Notes under the pieces: model-generated
Seen by the model: only the letters and a program-made list of their open reading frames with translations
Database searches by the model: none
What the model was told of the DNA's origin: nothing
Source: Streptomyces sp. MMG1533
Lineage (GTDB): Bacteria > Actinomycetota > Actinomycetes > Streptomycetales > Streptomycetaceae
Assembly: GCF_001279775.1 (NCBI RefSeq)
Contig: NZ_LGDG01000145.1
Location: 1-64,000, forward strand
Direction of reading: 5' to 3'
DNA: 64,000 nt
Part shown: positions 54,457 to 63,898 of the stretch, piece after piece
Numbering within the stretch: position 1 is the first letter of the stretch
Layout: every line of letters starts with the position of its first letter
Made by a program: the position numbers and the translations under genes

Positions 54457-55538
54457 TTCTCACCTGCCGCTTCGTTGTTGACGTACGGGGGCGTGGACCG
54501 GTCGTCCCAGCTGTCGACCATGTACCGGCCGGACTCGTGGTGGAACCAGTAGACGGTGCTGAACCAGTTCCGCATATTGCAGACACAGGCCCGCACCGCG
54601 GCGCTCAGTTCCTTTCCGCGCACCGTTCCGTCGGCGAGGTCGTCGGCGAAACGCAAGGCGTCCTGTTCGGCGACCAGAAATTCGTCCACGCATTCCTCGA
54701 CGCGTCGCCTGACTTCGGCAACCGCTTCTTCCAGAGTCAGCCCCTGGTGTTTGATGAGGCTGATTCCGAGATTGTGCACCTCGTCGCCCGCTATTTCCTT
54801 GGGGAGTGAGCAGAGGTCGTTGTACCAGGCGGCGAATTCCTGGCTGAGCAACGCCGCCCGCCGATATGCCGGGTGTTTTCGTATGCCGTCCGGGAGTTCG
54901 CAGCCCGCGGTCGGCTCCAGCAGATCGGTCCAGATCCAGTGCGCGAAGGTGAGCCGCCGCAGCGCGAGATAGTCCTCGACCGTGGGGACGACACCTTCGG
55001 TGCGGTTGCGGAATTCCCGGTCGTAGGCCTCGATCACCTGGTGGAAGTGCCGGGCGAACCGGGTGTTCCAGGTCTGCGGCAGGAACGAGTACAGCCGCAG
55101 CACACTGTCCGCGAACCCGGCGACCAGCGAGTCCTCGTGGTGCAGATGGGTCCGTGGGGAGTCGAGGGCCAGGTGCAGGCGGAACCTGAGCCGCCGCCAG
55201 GCGGCCGGACGGCCGTGCACGATGTCACGGTCGTGACGGTCGTCCCAGACGAAGAACCACGCGCTGTAGTCCGCTATCGCCTGGAGGACCTCGTCGGGGG
55301 CGCCGATGTAGTACCCCGCCATGAGGTCCGTGTAGCACAGACCATCGGCATATTCCTCCACCTTGTCCGCAGGCATGAGCCGTTTTTCCAACAGCCAGAT
55401 GCGTGTCTTCTCTTGGAGCCTGGGCCAATACGGATGCAGTTGCCTGGGAAACGCTGTCTCGATCACCGGGAGAGAGAGCGATGGTGGAACCCCGATCGCC
55501 GTCGGTGTCGATGTGGTGCTGTGTGGGAAAGCAGGCAC
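54453..55538 (-). CDS. eizA: Epi-isozizaene synthase (sesquiterpene cyclase)
   Basis: 361 residues from GTG 55538 with an AAGGGG site; the length equals the S. coelicolor enzyme as I recall it, and the longer upstream frame is not needed. Class I terpene synthase: Asp-rich motif WDDRHDRD near residue 99 and NSE motif NDLCSLPKE near 240, with C-terminal [15 protein letters not shown]. It cyclises farnesyl diphosphate to epi-isozizaene. Two-gene operon with the P450. Confidence 0.95.
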   Translation of the reverse strand: MPAFPHSTTSTPTAIGVPPSLSLPVIETAFPRQLHPYWPRLQEKTRIWLLEKRLMPADKVEEYADGLCYTDLMAGYYIGAPDEVLQAIADYSAWFFVWDDRHDRDIVHGRPAAWRRLRFRLHLALDSPRTHLHHEDSLVAGFADSVLRLYSFLPQTWNTRFARHFHQVIEAYDREFRNRTEGVVPTVEDYLALRRLTFAHWIWTDLLEPTAGCELPDGIRKHPAYRRAALLSQEFAAWYNDLCSLPKEIAGDEVHNLGISLIKHQGLTLEEAVAEVRRRVEECVDEFLVAEQDALRFADDLADGTVRGKELSAAVRACVCNMRNWFSTVYWFHHESGRYMVDSWDDRSTPPYVNNEAAGEK

Positions 55539-55760
55539 GAACAAACCCCTTCCAGCCGCCAGTTGGCGCACGCACCTCTCCCGTTGTGCCGGGCGTGCGC
55601 CGTTGCGTATCCCCGCACATCCCATTCAGCACCACAACTGACCATTCTGGGAACGGATTTGCTCCATTCACTACCCCACAGTGCTGAGATCTCCCCCTTG
55701 CGTGACTGGTTCTGGATCACCGGAAGAGCGCAAGCGGTCGAGTGTGCGAAGGACAGACGA
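55539..55760. other. Promoter region of the albaflavenone operon
   Basis: About 220 bp between the deformylase terminator and eizA, less GC-rich than neighbours. It carries the eizA promoter presumably; no motif could be assigned with confidence. Confidence 0.45.
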
Positions 55761-55800
55761 ACGGCGCCCGGTCGGGAAGGTTCTCCTGACCGGACGCCGT
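55761..55800 (-). terminator. Terminator of def
   Basis: A 40-nt inverted repeat, ACGGCGCCCGGTC at one end and GACCGGACGCCGT at the other, around a loop. It is 32 bp after the peptide deformylase stop. No T tract, as is common in Streptomyces. Confidence 0.85.
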
Positions 55801-55831
55801 ACGTAAGGGAGTTGTGGGGCGGCAGGGGCAC

Positions 55832-56482
55832 TCAGTCGTTGGCGACCACGGGGTAGCGGGGCTCGTTCTCGGCCATCTGCCGCAGCGCGTCCTTGCGTTC
55901 ACGCTTGGAGAGCCGGTCGATGTAGAGGTACCCGTACAGGTGATCGGTCTCGTGCTGCAAACACCGAGCGAAGTAGCCGGTGCCACGCACCTTGACCGGG
56001 TTGCCCTTCTCGTCCTGCCCGGTCACCTCGGCGTAGTCCGGCCGGGCGAGCGGCGCGTACGCGGTGGGCACCGACAGACAGCCCTCGTTGCTGTCGTCCA
56101 GCCGGCGCCGGTCGGCGGGCAGGTCGACGAGCTTCGGGTTGCAGACGACACCGACGTGCCGCTTGCCCTCGTCGTCCATGCAGTCGTACACGAAGACCTT
56201 CAGGTCGACGCCGATCTGGTTGGCGGCCAGGCCCACGCCCTCGGCGGTGCGCTGGGAGGCGAACATGTCCGCGATCAGCTGGTCCAGCTCCGCGCCGAAG
56301 TCGGTGACGTCCTTGCACTCCTTGTGCAGGACCGGGTTCCCGACCACCGTGATCGGCCGCGAGGTGCCGCGCTCACGCCAGGCGTTCTCGCGCTCCTCCG
56401 GGTCCTCGGTGTCGATGACGAAGCCCTCGTCGTCCACGGGGAGCACGCCCGTGTGCTGCTGATCGGTGTCCTGCTGCGCCAT
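55832..56482 (-). CDS. def: Peptide deformylase
   Basis: 216 residues. The three family motifs are present: [17 protein letters not shown] (zinc/iron Cys) and QHETDHLYG (H-E-x-x-H). A ~35-residue acidic N-terminal extension precedes the core. It removes the N-formyl group from nascent proteins. Streptomyces carry several def genes, so this may be one of a set. Confidence 0.95.
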   Translation of the reverse strand: MAQQDTDQQHTGVLPVDDEGFVIDTEDPEERENAWRERGTSRPITVVGNPVLHKECKDVTDFGAELDQLIADMFASQRTAEGVGLAANQIGVDLKVFVYDCMDDEGKRHVGVVCNPKLVDLPADRRRLDDSNEGCLSVPTAYAPLARPDYAEVTGQDEKGNPVKVRGTGYFARCLQHETDHLYGYLYIDRLSKRERKDALRQMAENEPRYPVVAND

Positions 56483-56557
56483 GACCGACGTATGCCTTCC
56501 TGCATGCCTGGGAAATCTGCGAGTACAGCCTAAAGGGGACGGCGAGGCGCCACGGCC

Positions 56558-57538
56558 TCAGCAGACCTCTTCGAGGTCCCGCCAGTCCCGGGAATCCGGG
56601 CTGTCCGCGACCCAACCGTCCAGCAGCCCCCGGACCAGCGAGGCCGGCGCAGCCACCCCGCACTCCCGCTCCGGCACCCACAGCTGCCCGTCCGTCACAT
56701 GGCCGAGCGGCCCCGGATGCCCGGGCTCGCTGTGGTCGTGCGGGTCGAGATGCTCCCCGTCGCCCTCGTCGGACGGCATCCGGGACTCGGAGCACATCCG
56801 GCACAGCAGCCGTACGGACGAGGACCAGTCCTCCGCGGCGAAGCCGGCGTCGGCCGCGAGCTGCTCCAGGGCGTCCCGGTCGGCCTCGGTGGCGGCCTCC
56901 AGGAGGACCACCCAGGTGGGCACGGGCGAGGGCGCCCACAGCTCGATCTCGTCGAACACCGGGTAGGAGTGCCCGGCGGCGGTGGTCCGCTCCCCGTGGG
57001 GCACGCCGTCGTGCAGCACGACCTCGCCCCAGCGCCGCCCGGACGAGGGCAGCGGGATGGACAGCACCTCGATGCGCGCGGGGTCCAGCCGGCGCCCCCA
57101 CACCACCTCGGCCTCGCCCTCCGGGGACAGCCGGACGGCCGCACTGCCGAGGTCCATCCCGACGGGCTCGCCGGAGGCGGTGGCACCGCCCGGCACCCGC
57201 AGCCCGTACGCCTGCCAGGACCGCCGGGCCAGCGGCCAGTCCTGCAGGGCGGTGGCCGCGATGCCGACGTTCCACCAGTCAGGTGCGCCGGTCTCCCGGT
57301 CGAGCAGGGCCACGGCCCTGAGGCCGGCCGCCCGGGCCTGTTCCCAGTCGTGCCGGAACTTGTGGAGGAGGGCCAGGTTGAACCAGGACTCGGACAGCCA
57401 GGGCTCCAGGTCGGCGGCGCGCGTGAGCAGCGCCCCCGCGTCCTCGTACCGACCGTCCCCGATCAGCGTGAACGCACGGTCGGTGGCCTGCCGCCAGGAG
57501 GCGGAGGGCCGGTGCCGTCCCTTGCCGAAGATCCTCAC
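56558..57538 (-). CDS. Tetratricopeptide-repeat-like protein
   Basis: 326 residues. Residues 15-100 look like two or three TPR helices (AFTLIGDGRYEDAGALLTRA, SWFNLALLHKFRHDWEQARA, ATALQDWPLARRSWQAYGL). The middle and C-terminus contain beta-rich and acidic segments with CxxC-like VRLLCRMCSES. No catalytic motif is visible. Probably a cytosolic scaffold of unknown role; monocistronic. Confidence 0.8.
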   Translation of the reverse strand: MRIFGKGRHRPSASWRQATDRAFTLIGDGRYEDAGALLTRAADLEPWLSESWFNLALLHKFRHDWEQARAAGLRAVALLDRETGAPDWWNVGIAATALQDWPLARRSWQAYGLRVPGGATASGEPVGMDLGSAAVRLSPEGEAEVVWGRRLDPARIEVLSIPLPSSGRRWGEVVLHDGVPHGERTTAAGHSYPVFDEIELWAPSPVPTWVVLLEAATEADRDALEQLAADAGFAAEDWSSSVRLLCRMCSESRMPSDEGDGEHLDPHDHSEPGHPGPLGHVTDGQLWVPERECGVAAPASLVRGLLDGWVADSPDSRDWRDLEEVC

Positions 57539-57642
57539 GATTCCCGCCTGCCAGTTCCGTTCAGTGGGCTGGCTGTGCCCCCGGACACCCTCTCAATCGC
57601 ATCCAACCACGTACGGCTGGAAGGGCGCTCATTACCCATGGG

Positions 57643-58890
57643 TTACCCAGCCATGGGCAGGGTCAGACAGTCCCGCGACAGGACGCGGGCCAGCGCTTCG
57701 ACGACCTCGGGCGCGTACTCCTCCGCGGTCGCCAGCCGCAGCTCCTCCAGCGCCGTCAGCGGCCCGCCGGGCCCGGCGTCCCGGGCCTTCTCCTCGTACG
57801 CGTTCACGGCCCGGACCACCCGCGCGGCGACCGGCTGCTCCCGCCAGGGGTCGGCCTGCCGCTCCACGACCATCGCCACCTGCGGATTCACCCCGGTCTG
57901 CCGTACGACCGCCCCGCCGAGCAGTGCGATCCGGCGCTGTTCCTGGGCGGGCAGCCCGGCCGTGGCGCCCGCCGGCACCGGATCGACGAGGCTGAGCTGC
58001 CCGATGTCGTGCATCAGGGCCGCGTACTCCAGCACGGTCAGCTCCGGCTCGGTGAGCCCCAGGTCCCGCCCCACGGCCTGCCCGAGCGCGGCGACCCGGC
58101 GGGCGTGCCCGGCCGGGGTGTACCCGGCGACCTCGGTGGCCCGGGCGAGGGAGGCGATGGTCTGCCGGTAGGTGCCCCGGACGGCCGCGTACCGCCGGAA
58201 GGACATCTGGGTGAGCAGCAGGGGCAGCGAGAACACGGGCAGCGCCCACAGCCCCACCACGGCGACCGCCAGCGCCATCACGGCCCCCGTCGCGCAGACG
58301 GCGGACCCGATCCCCAGCAGCGCCCGCAGCTCGTCCCGCAGCAGCGGCCCGAAGGGCCACCGGGTGCGGGAGTGCGCCAGCGCGGCGGCGAGCACGGTGT
58401 CGCACAGGGCGGTGAGGGAGAGCAGCGCGAGCAGCAGCAGCGCGTAGGCGGGCCCGCCCCAGCGGCTGAACATCCCCTGGCTGTACAGGGGATGGAAGCA
58501 GACGGCGGTGAACCCGACGGTGAGCACCCGCCGGGCGAGATGGTCGAGCGTCCCGCGCTGCCCCCGCGCGATGTGCGGCACGGCGCCGAGGAGGGCGGCG
58601 GCGAGGACGACGGTGACGACCTGGGGCACTCCGTGCTGCGTCGGCTCCCCCGCGTCCGCCCCCAGCAGGGCGTACGACAAGGCCCCCGCGGCCCCGAGCG
58701 GCGCGGCCTCCCTGACCTGTGCCCCGGTCCACCGGCTCAGCTCGCCGACGGTGACGAGCACCCCGAAGGCGAGGGCGATGCCCCGGTCGTCGAGGCCGGT
58801 CCAGAGGGTGACGGCGAGGGAGAGGGCGGCGAGGAGGACGGCGGCGGTGTGGACGAGCGCGAGCAGGAAGGGGGGCCGTCGGCAGCTCAT
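57643..58890 (-). CDS. Membrane protein with degenerate HD-GYP-like domain
   Basis: 415 residues. About eight hydrophobic segments (residues 5-235) are followed by a C-terminal HD-type domain: AGHARRVAALGQAV and EYAALMHDIGQLSLVD. The HHERxDGxGYP element is replaced (VVERQADPWREQPVAARVV), so cyclic-di-GMP hydrolysis is unlikely. Its start overlaps the intact HD-GYP gene by 4 bp. Confidence 0.85.
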   Translation of the reverse strand: MSCRRPPFLLALVHTAAVLLAALSLAVTLWTGLDDRGIALAFGVLVTVGELSRWTGAQVREAAPLGAAGALSYALLGADAGEPTQHGVPQVVTVVLAAALLGAVPHIARGQRGTLDHLARRVLTVGFTAVCFHPLYSQGMFSRWGGPAYALLLLALLSLTALCDTVLAAALAHSRTRWPFGPLLRDELRALLGIGSAVCATGAVMALAVAVVGLWALPVFSLPLLLTQMSFRRYAAVRGTYRQTIASLARATEVAGYTPAGHARRVAALGQAVGRDLGLTEPELTVLEYAALMHDIGQLSLVDPVPAGATAGLPAQEQRRIALLGGAVVRQTGVNPQVAMVVERQADPWREQPVAARVVRAVNAYEEKARDAGPGGPLTALEELRLATAEEYAPEVVEALARVLSRDCLTLPMAG

Positions 58891-60194
58891 CGACGTGCTC
58901 TCTCTTGGCCGGGCACCGAGGGACGGGGACGCGGCGGCCGGGCTTCGTCGGCGGTCACGGCAGGGCGCCAGCCGTACCGACCCAGCGCTCTGACCAGGCC
59001 TTCCACCATCCGGGGGTCGAACTGCGTCCCCGCACAGCGCTCCAGCTCCTCCAGGGCGACGGGGACGGGCCGGGCCCTTCGGTAGGAGCGGGTCGACGTC
59101 ATCGCGTCGAAGGCGTCCGCCACCGCCACCACCCGGGCCGACTCCGGGATCTGGCCCCCGACCAGTCCGTACGGATAGCCGCTCCCGTCCAGTCGCTCAT
59201 GGTGATGCAGCACCGCCGCCCGGGCCTCCCCGAGGAACGAGATCCCCCGCACCATCTCGTGCCCGTACTCGGGATGCAGCTCGATCACGCGCCGCTCCTC
59301 GGGAGTCAGCGGCCCGTCCTTGCGCAACAACCGCGTGGGAACGCCCAGCTTCCCCACGTCGTGCAGGATCCCGGCGAACCGCAGCACCTCGACACGCTCG
59401 TCGGGCATCCCCAGTTCGCGCGCGATCATCATCGACGCCTGGCCGACCCGCTCGCTGTGCCCGCGCGTGTATTGGTCCTTGATGTCGACGGCCTGCACGA
59501 GCGCCCGGATCGTCGCCTGATGCGCGGCCCTCTCGCGGTGGTACTGGGCGAACACCCACCAGGACACACACATCGGCAGCAGCACGAGCAGGGCGGCGAC
59601 GGGCCCGTACGGGCTGCGCCACAGCACGGCCATCATCAGCCCGGCGAGCCCGTGCACGACACCGGGTGCGAGCGACCGTACGAACAGGCCCCGCCAGGCC
59701 CGGCGTACCGGCACCCGCTCGGCGAACGCCAGGATCCCCCCGTCGAGCACGGTCAGCACCAGGCAGAACGCCAGCACCGCGGCCCCGGCGGGCGCCAGCG
59801 CGTCCGGGAAGTCGGAGGCGACGACGGCGTCCCGACCGTCCAGTGCCCAGTGCACCCGGGCGGCCACCCACACGCCGACGACGAGCTGGGCGGCCCGCCA
59901 GATCCGGCGCAGCCGTCGCGGCCGCTGCTCGACCCCGGACAGCAGCGCCCCCGGCAGCGCCACCAGTGCGGCGGCGGGCGGGGACAGCAGAAAGGCCCCG
60001 GCGAGCAGCACGGGGTGGAACGTTCCGGCGAACCGCCACCGGGCGGCGCCCCACTCGCAGCCGGCGTACAGCCCGGCGAGCAGGAGGACCGCCCACCAGG
60101 GCGTCCGCACGGCCGGCGGCGGAAGCAGACAGCACAGGGCGCCGAGGACCACACAGGCCACGTACACACGCGCCCGTGCCGGAATCGCCTCCAT
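58887..60194 (-). CDS. Membrane HD-GYP domain phosphodiesterase
   Basis: 435 residues. Hydrophobic N-terminal half (~7 segments), then a complete HD-GYP domain: GHSERVGQASMMIARELG, ILHDVGKLGVP, HPEYGHEM, LHHHERLDGSGYPYGL and VVAVADAFDAMTSTRSYR. Such domains hydrolyse cyclic-di-GMP or related dinucleotides. Operon with the degenerate paralogue downstream; the two may form a heteromer. Confidence 0.9.
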   Translation of the reverse strand: MEAIPARARVYVACVVLGALCCLLPPPAVRTPWWAVLLLAGLYAGCEWGAARWRFAGTFHPVLLAGAFLLSPPAAALVALPGALLSGVEQRPRRLRRIWRAAQLVVGVWVAARVHWALDGRDAVVASDFPDALAPAGAAVLAFCLVLTVLDGGILAFAERVPVRRAWRGLFVRSLAPGVVHGLAGLMMAVLWRSPYGPVAALLVLLPMCVSWWVFAQYHRERAAHQATIRALVQAVDIKDQYTRGHSERVGQASMMIARELGMPDERVEVLRFAGILHDVGKLGVPTRLLRKDGPLTPEERRVIELHPEYGHEMVRGISFLGEARAAVLHHHERLDGSGYPYGLVGGQIPESARVVAVADAFDAMTSTRSYRRARPVPVALEELERCAGTQFDPRMVEGLVRALGRYGWRPAVTADEARPPRPRPSVPGQERARR

Positions 60195-60324
60195 ACACGC
60201 CTCCCCCGGCTCCGGCCATGACTGTCCAGCGTCCGGAGCCTAAGTCGGCGAGGGGGGAGTCCGCGGGCCGATGTCCCGCGGATTAGCACGTTCGAGTGAT
60301 GACAGCCCGTTCCCGGGCGGGAGT

Positions 60325-60627
60325 TCAGGACTCCTGCGGGGTCGCTGTCACGTCATGCTCGGGCACGGCCTGCCCGGAGCGGATCAGGTCGATCCGCCCC
60401 ATGACCTTGGAGCGCAGGTCGGTCGGCACGTCGTCCTGTCCGCAGCACCGCTTGACCAGCTTCTTCACGGCCTGCTCCAGGCCGTACTTCTCCAGGCACG
60501 GCGAGCACTCCTCGAAGTGGTGCTCGAACTTGGTGCAGTCGGCGTCCGGCATCTCCCGGTCGAGGAACTCGTAGAGATGGTCCAGCACTTCACTGCAGTC
60601 CGTTTCGTGCGGCTCTCCGCAGCTCAT
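60325..60627 (-). CDS. rsrA: Redox-sensing zinc anti-sigma factor RsrA
   Basis: 100 residues. ZAS motif H-x3-C-x2-C at His37, Cys41 and Cys44, with Cys11 completing the zinc and redox site; further Cys at 3, 31, 61 and 62. It binds SigR when reduced; disulfide stress forms a disulfide, expels zinc and frees SigR. The ATG overlaps the sigR stop. Confidence 0.96.
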
Positions 60628-61475
60628 GAGCCCGAGCCTTTCGCTTCGTTCGACTCTCCGGCACCGGCCGGGACCAGTCCGCGCTCGCGGGCGTAGTCCT
60701 CGAGCATGCCGCGCAGTTGACGGCGGCCCCGGTGCAGCCGGGACATCACCGTACCGATGGGTGTCCCCATGATGTCCGCGATCTCCTTGTACGCAAAGCC
60801 CTCTACATCGGCGAGATAGACGGCGATGCGGAACTCCTCGGGGATCGCCTGCAGCGCCGACTTCACGTCCGAGTCGGGCAGGTGGTCGAGCGCCTGCGAC
60901 TCGGCGGAGCGCAGACCGGTCGACATGTGCGACTCGGCGCGCGCGAGCTGCCAGTCCTCGATCTCCTCGGCCGCGGAGCGCTGGGGTTCGCGCTGCTTCT
61001 TGCGGTACGAGTTGATGAAGGTGTTGGTGAGGATGCGGTACAGCCACGCCTTGAGGTTGGTGCCCTCGCGGAACTGGTGGAAGGACGCGTACGCCTTGGC
61101 ATACGTCTCCTGCACCAGGTCCTCGGCGTCGGCCGGGTTGCGCGTCATGCGCAGCGCCGCCGAGTACATCTGGTCGAGGAACTCGAGCGCGTCCCGCTCG
61201 AAGCGCGCGCTGCGCTCCGCGGTCGACTCCGCGCTCGTGCCGCCCTGGCCCTCGGGCTGCTCCGCCTGGCCTTGTTCGGTCCCTGCGTCGGTACCGGGAA
61301 CCGGACCCACCTCCTCAAGATTCCGGGCGGGGCCGAGACCGGTCCCACCAGAATCGGAGGATAGACGACGATCCGTACCCGCCGCCGCCCGAATAGGCGT
61401 GGCCTTGGCCGCGTGCAGCACCGTCCAGTCCAGGTCGGCGCGGCTGCTGCGGCTCGGGCAGTAGGTCGAACCCAT
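60624..61475 (-). CDS. sigR: Thiol-stress ECF sigma factor SigR with 55-residue N-terminal extension
   Basis: 283 residues from ATG 61475; the classic SigR start would be the GTG codon at 61310 (227-228 residues), exactly 55 codons further in. In S. coelicolor the long form is the stress-induced, protease-labile isoform. Sigma region 2 ([40 protein letters not shown]) and region 4 ([37 protein letters not shown]) are intact. Promoter GGAAT-N18-GTT lies upstream. Confidence 0.96.
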
Positions 61476-61535
61476 GCGGCGGACTTCCTCTCCTACGACG
61501 TCGGTGCCGGTTTCCTCAGCACTTCTGTCCCGCTC

Positions 61536-61561
61536 AACAGAGGTCCGCTCCTCAACATTCC
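61536..61561 (-). promoter_or_regulatory. SigR-dependent autoregulatory promoter of sigR
   Basis: On the minus strand GGAAT (61557-61561), exactly 18 bp, then GTT (61536-61538): the full SigR consensus. It lies 61 bp before the long-form ATG, so transcripts from it can encode the 55-residue extension. It abuts the end of the upstream hydrolase gene. Confidence 0.88.
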
Positions 61562-61568
61562 CGAGGCT

Positions 61569-62198
61569 TTACCCGAGTGACCCGGCCCACCTCGCGACAC
61601 CGTCGGTGACGATCGCCACGGCCTGGTCCTGATCGAGGGGCGCCCGCTTGGGCACGGCGAAGCCGTGATCGCCGTGCGGCACCTCGATCAGTTCGTACGC
61701 TCCCTCGGGGAACTCCTCCGGCTTCCCGAACGGGTCGTTGCCGCCCTGGACGACGAGTGTGGGCACCCCGGCGCCGAGCAGTTCCCCGGCGCGGGACTTC
61801 TCCGGCCTGCCCGGCGGGTGCAGCGGGAAGCTGAGCGCGAGGACGGCGTGCGCGCCGAGCTCGACGGCCGTACGGCAGGCGACCCGGGCACCGGCGCTGC
61901 GGCCACCGGAGATCACCGGCAGGCCGGGCTCGGCAAGGGCGGGCCAGATGCCCCGCCACCCCACGTCGAGGGTCTTCGGCGCGGGCGCCACCTTCTTGCC
62001 GGCGACCCGCCAGGGCTGCTCGACGAGGGCGACGGTGACGCCGTGTTCCGGGAGGACCCGTGCGAGCGCCTGGAGGTCGCGGGCCTCGATGCCGCCGCCG
62101 GCGCCATGGCTGACGGCCAGCAGCAGCCGGGGATCCTTCGCCTCGTACCAGGTGATGCGGGCGGTACCCGCATCCGTCTCGATGGTCTCTTTCGTCAC
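61569..62198 (-). CDS. Alpha/beta-hydrolase family protein
   Basis: 209 residues from GTG 62198, one base after the SRAP stop; an alternative TTG at 62231 overlaps that gene. Oxyanion/His region LLLAVSHGAGGGIEARDLQA, nucleophile elbow SGGRSAGARVACRTA, acid in VVQGGNDPFGKPEE and His in VPHGDHGFAVP. Resembles KAN/dienelactone-like hydrolases. Substrate unknown. Co-transcribed with the SRAP gene and upstream of sigR. Confidence 0.87.
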   Translation of the reverse strand: MTKETIETDAGTARITWYEAKDPRLLLAVSHGAGGGIEARDLQALARVLPEHGVTVALVEQPWRVAGKKVAPAPKTLDVGWRGIWPALAEPGLPVISGGRSAGARVACRTAVELGAHAVLALSFPLHPPGRPEKSRAGELLGAGVPTLVVQGGNDPFGKPEEFPEGAYELIEVPHGDHGFAVPKRAPLDQDQAVAIVTDGVARWAGSLG

Positions 62199-62199
62199 G

Positions 62200-63015
62200 T
62201 CAGAAGAGTGTGCCCTCTTCGGGGCCCTCAAGCTCCTTCAGCAGCTCCGGTCCGTTGTTGCGGACATTGCTGACCGCCGTGGAGACGGGGTACGCGCGCA
62301 TCATCCCGGCGGGCGGCGGGGCGAGCAGCTCACGCAGGTCGTCCGGGTCCGTGCGGGACGGGTCGAGCCAGGTGTCCCATCGGTCCGGCGTCAGCATCAG
62401 CGGCATCCGCGGGTGGATGTCGGCGAGCGCATACGGCCCGTCCGCGGGGGCGACCGCCAGCGGGGTCGTCTCCGCCTCCGTGGTGATCACCGAGCACGTC
62501 ACCCACCATGCCTGAGGGTGGTCGTCGGGCAGGGTCTTGTCCCGCCAGAACTCGTACAGCCCGGCCATCGCGAACACCGCCCCGTCGGCGGGGAGCACGA
62601 AGTACGGCTGCTTGCGCGGCCGCTTCTTCTTCCCCTCGACCTCCAGATCCCGCTCCTGCGGACCGGTGACCCACTCGTAGTAGCCGTCGGCGGGGATGAT
62701 GCAGCGCCGGGAGGCGAAGGCACGGCGGTACGACGGCTTCTCGTGGACGGTCTCCGCGCGGGCGTTGATCATCCGGGCGCCGCCCTCGGGGGTCTTCGCC
62801 CAGGACGGGACCAGCCCCCACTTGAGCTTGCGCAGCTGTCGAACCGGCTTCGGGTCCTCCACGTCCTTCAAAGGACGGTCCAGGACGGCGTAGACCTCCT
62901 TGGTCGGGGCCACGTTGTAATCGGGCGCCAAGGTCTCCTCGGGTTCCCACTTCTCGATCTCAAAGATTCCTGCGAGATCCTCGGGCCCACGACTCGCTGC
63001 ATACCGTCCGCACAT
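62200..63015 (-). CDS. SRAP (HMCES/YedK) abasic-site DNA-protein crosslink protein
   Basis: 271 residues starting MCGRYAAS, so Cys2 is exposed after Met removal, as needed for the thiazolidine crosslink to abasic sites in single-stranded DNA. Asn in NVAPTKEV, Glu in GYYEWVTG and His in DIHPRMPLML complete the active site. It shields abasic sites from nucleases. Operon with the hydrolase gene upstream of sigR. Confidence 0.93.
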   Translation of the reverse strand: MCGRYAASRGPEDLAGIFEIEKWEPEETLAPDYNVAPTKEVYAVLDRPLKDVEDPKPVRQLRKLKWGLVPSWAKTPEGGARMINARAETVHEKPSYRRAFASRRCIIPADGYYEWVTGPQERDLEVEGKKKRPRKQPYFVLPADGAVFAMAGLYEFWRDKTLPDDHPQAWWVTCSVITTEAETTPLAVAPADGPYALADIHPRMPLMLTPDRWDTWLDPSRTDPDDLRELLAPPPAGMMRAYPVSTAVSNVRNNGPELLKELEGPEEGTLF

Positions 63016-63065
63016 ACGTGCCACACTGCCAGATTCGACAAGACCTACGGGAGCCACAGCCGACA

Positions 63066-63788
63066 ATGCACACCATCGCATCCGACTCGCTTGCCTCCCT
63101 CTGGGACGAGGTCCTCGGCAGCCAGCCCGACCCCGACCTCTGGGTGGTGTTCGCGACCCTCGTCGCCGCGCTCGCCGTGGTCGTCCCACACGTCCTGTGG
63201 CGCATCGCGCGCAACGCCATCACCATCGCCCACGAGGGCGGCCACGGCCTGATCGCCCTGCTCACCGGCCGCACCCTCACCGGCATACGCCTCCACTCCG
63301 ACACCAGCGGCCTCACCGTCAGCCGCGGCAAGCCGCACGGCATCGGCATGATCCTCACCGCGGCCGCCGGCTACACCGCTCCCCCGCTCCTCGGCCTCGG
63401 CGGCGCCGCCCTCCTCGGCGCCGGTCACATCACCGCCCTGCTGTGGCTGGCGACGCTCCTGCTGGTGGCGATGCTGGTGATGATCCGCAACGCGTACGGC
63501 GCCCTGACGGTCCTCCTCACCGGCGGCACGTTCGTGGTGGTGTCCTGGCTGGCGGGACCACAGGTGCAGGCGGCGTTCGCGTACGCGGTGGTGTGGTTCC
63601 TGCTGATCGGCGGGGTGCGCCCGGCGTTCGAGCTCCAGGCGAAGAGGGCGCGCGGAGGGGCCGGGGACTCGGACGCGGACCAGTTGTCGCGGCTGACGCA
63701 TGTTCCGGCCGGCCTGTGGCTCTTCCTGTTCCACGCGGTCTCGCTGTGTTCCCTGATAGGCGGCGGCCGCTGGTTGCTGGAGGGCTGA
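63066..63788 (+). CDS. M50-like membrane metalloprotease
   Basis: 240 residues. HEGGHG zinc motif in ITIAHEGGHGLIALL near residue 56, with about six membrane segments. The second NPDG-type motif of site-2 proteases is not obvious, so activity is uncertain. It is divergent from the SRAP gene (50 bp gap) and followed by aroA. Confidence 0.85.
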   Translation: MHTIASDSLASLWDEVLGSQPDPDLWVVFATLVAALAVVVPHVLWRIARNAITIAHEGGHGLIALLTGRTLTGIRLHSDTSGLTVSRGKPHGIGMILTAAAGYTAPPLLGLGGAALLGAGHITALLWLATLLLVAMLVMIRNAYGALTVLLTGGTFVVVSWLAGPQVQAAFAYAVVWFLLIGGVRPAFELQAKRARGGAGDSDADQLSRLTHVPAGLWLFLFHAVSLCSLIGGGRWLLEG

Positions 63789-63898
63789 CGCGCCCCTATC
63801 AGGGGTGCGGGGTCGTATCGATGTGCGGCTTCCCCGCGGGGCGCGACCAGCCACAACGGCGCCGCACTCGAAGTACGGCCGACCATTAAAGTGGGGCC

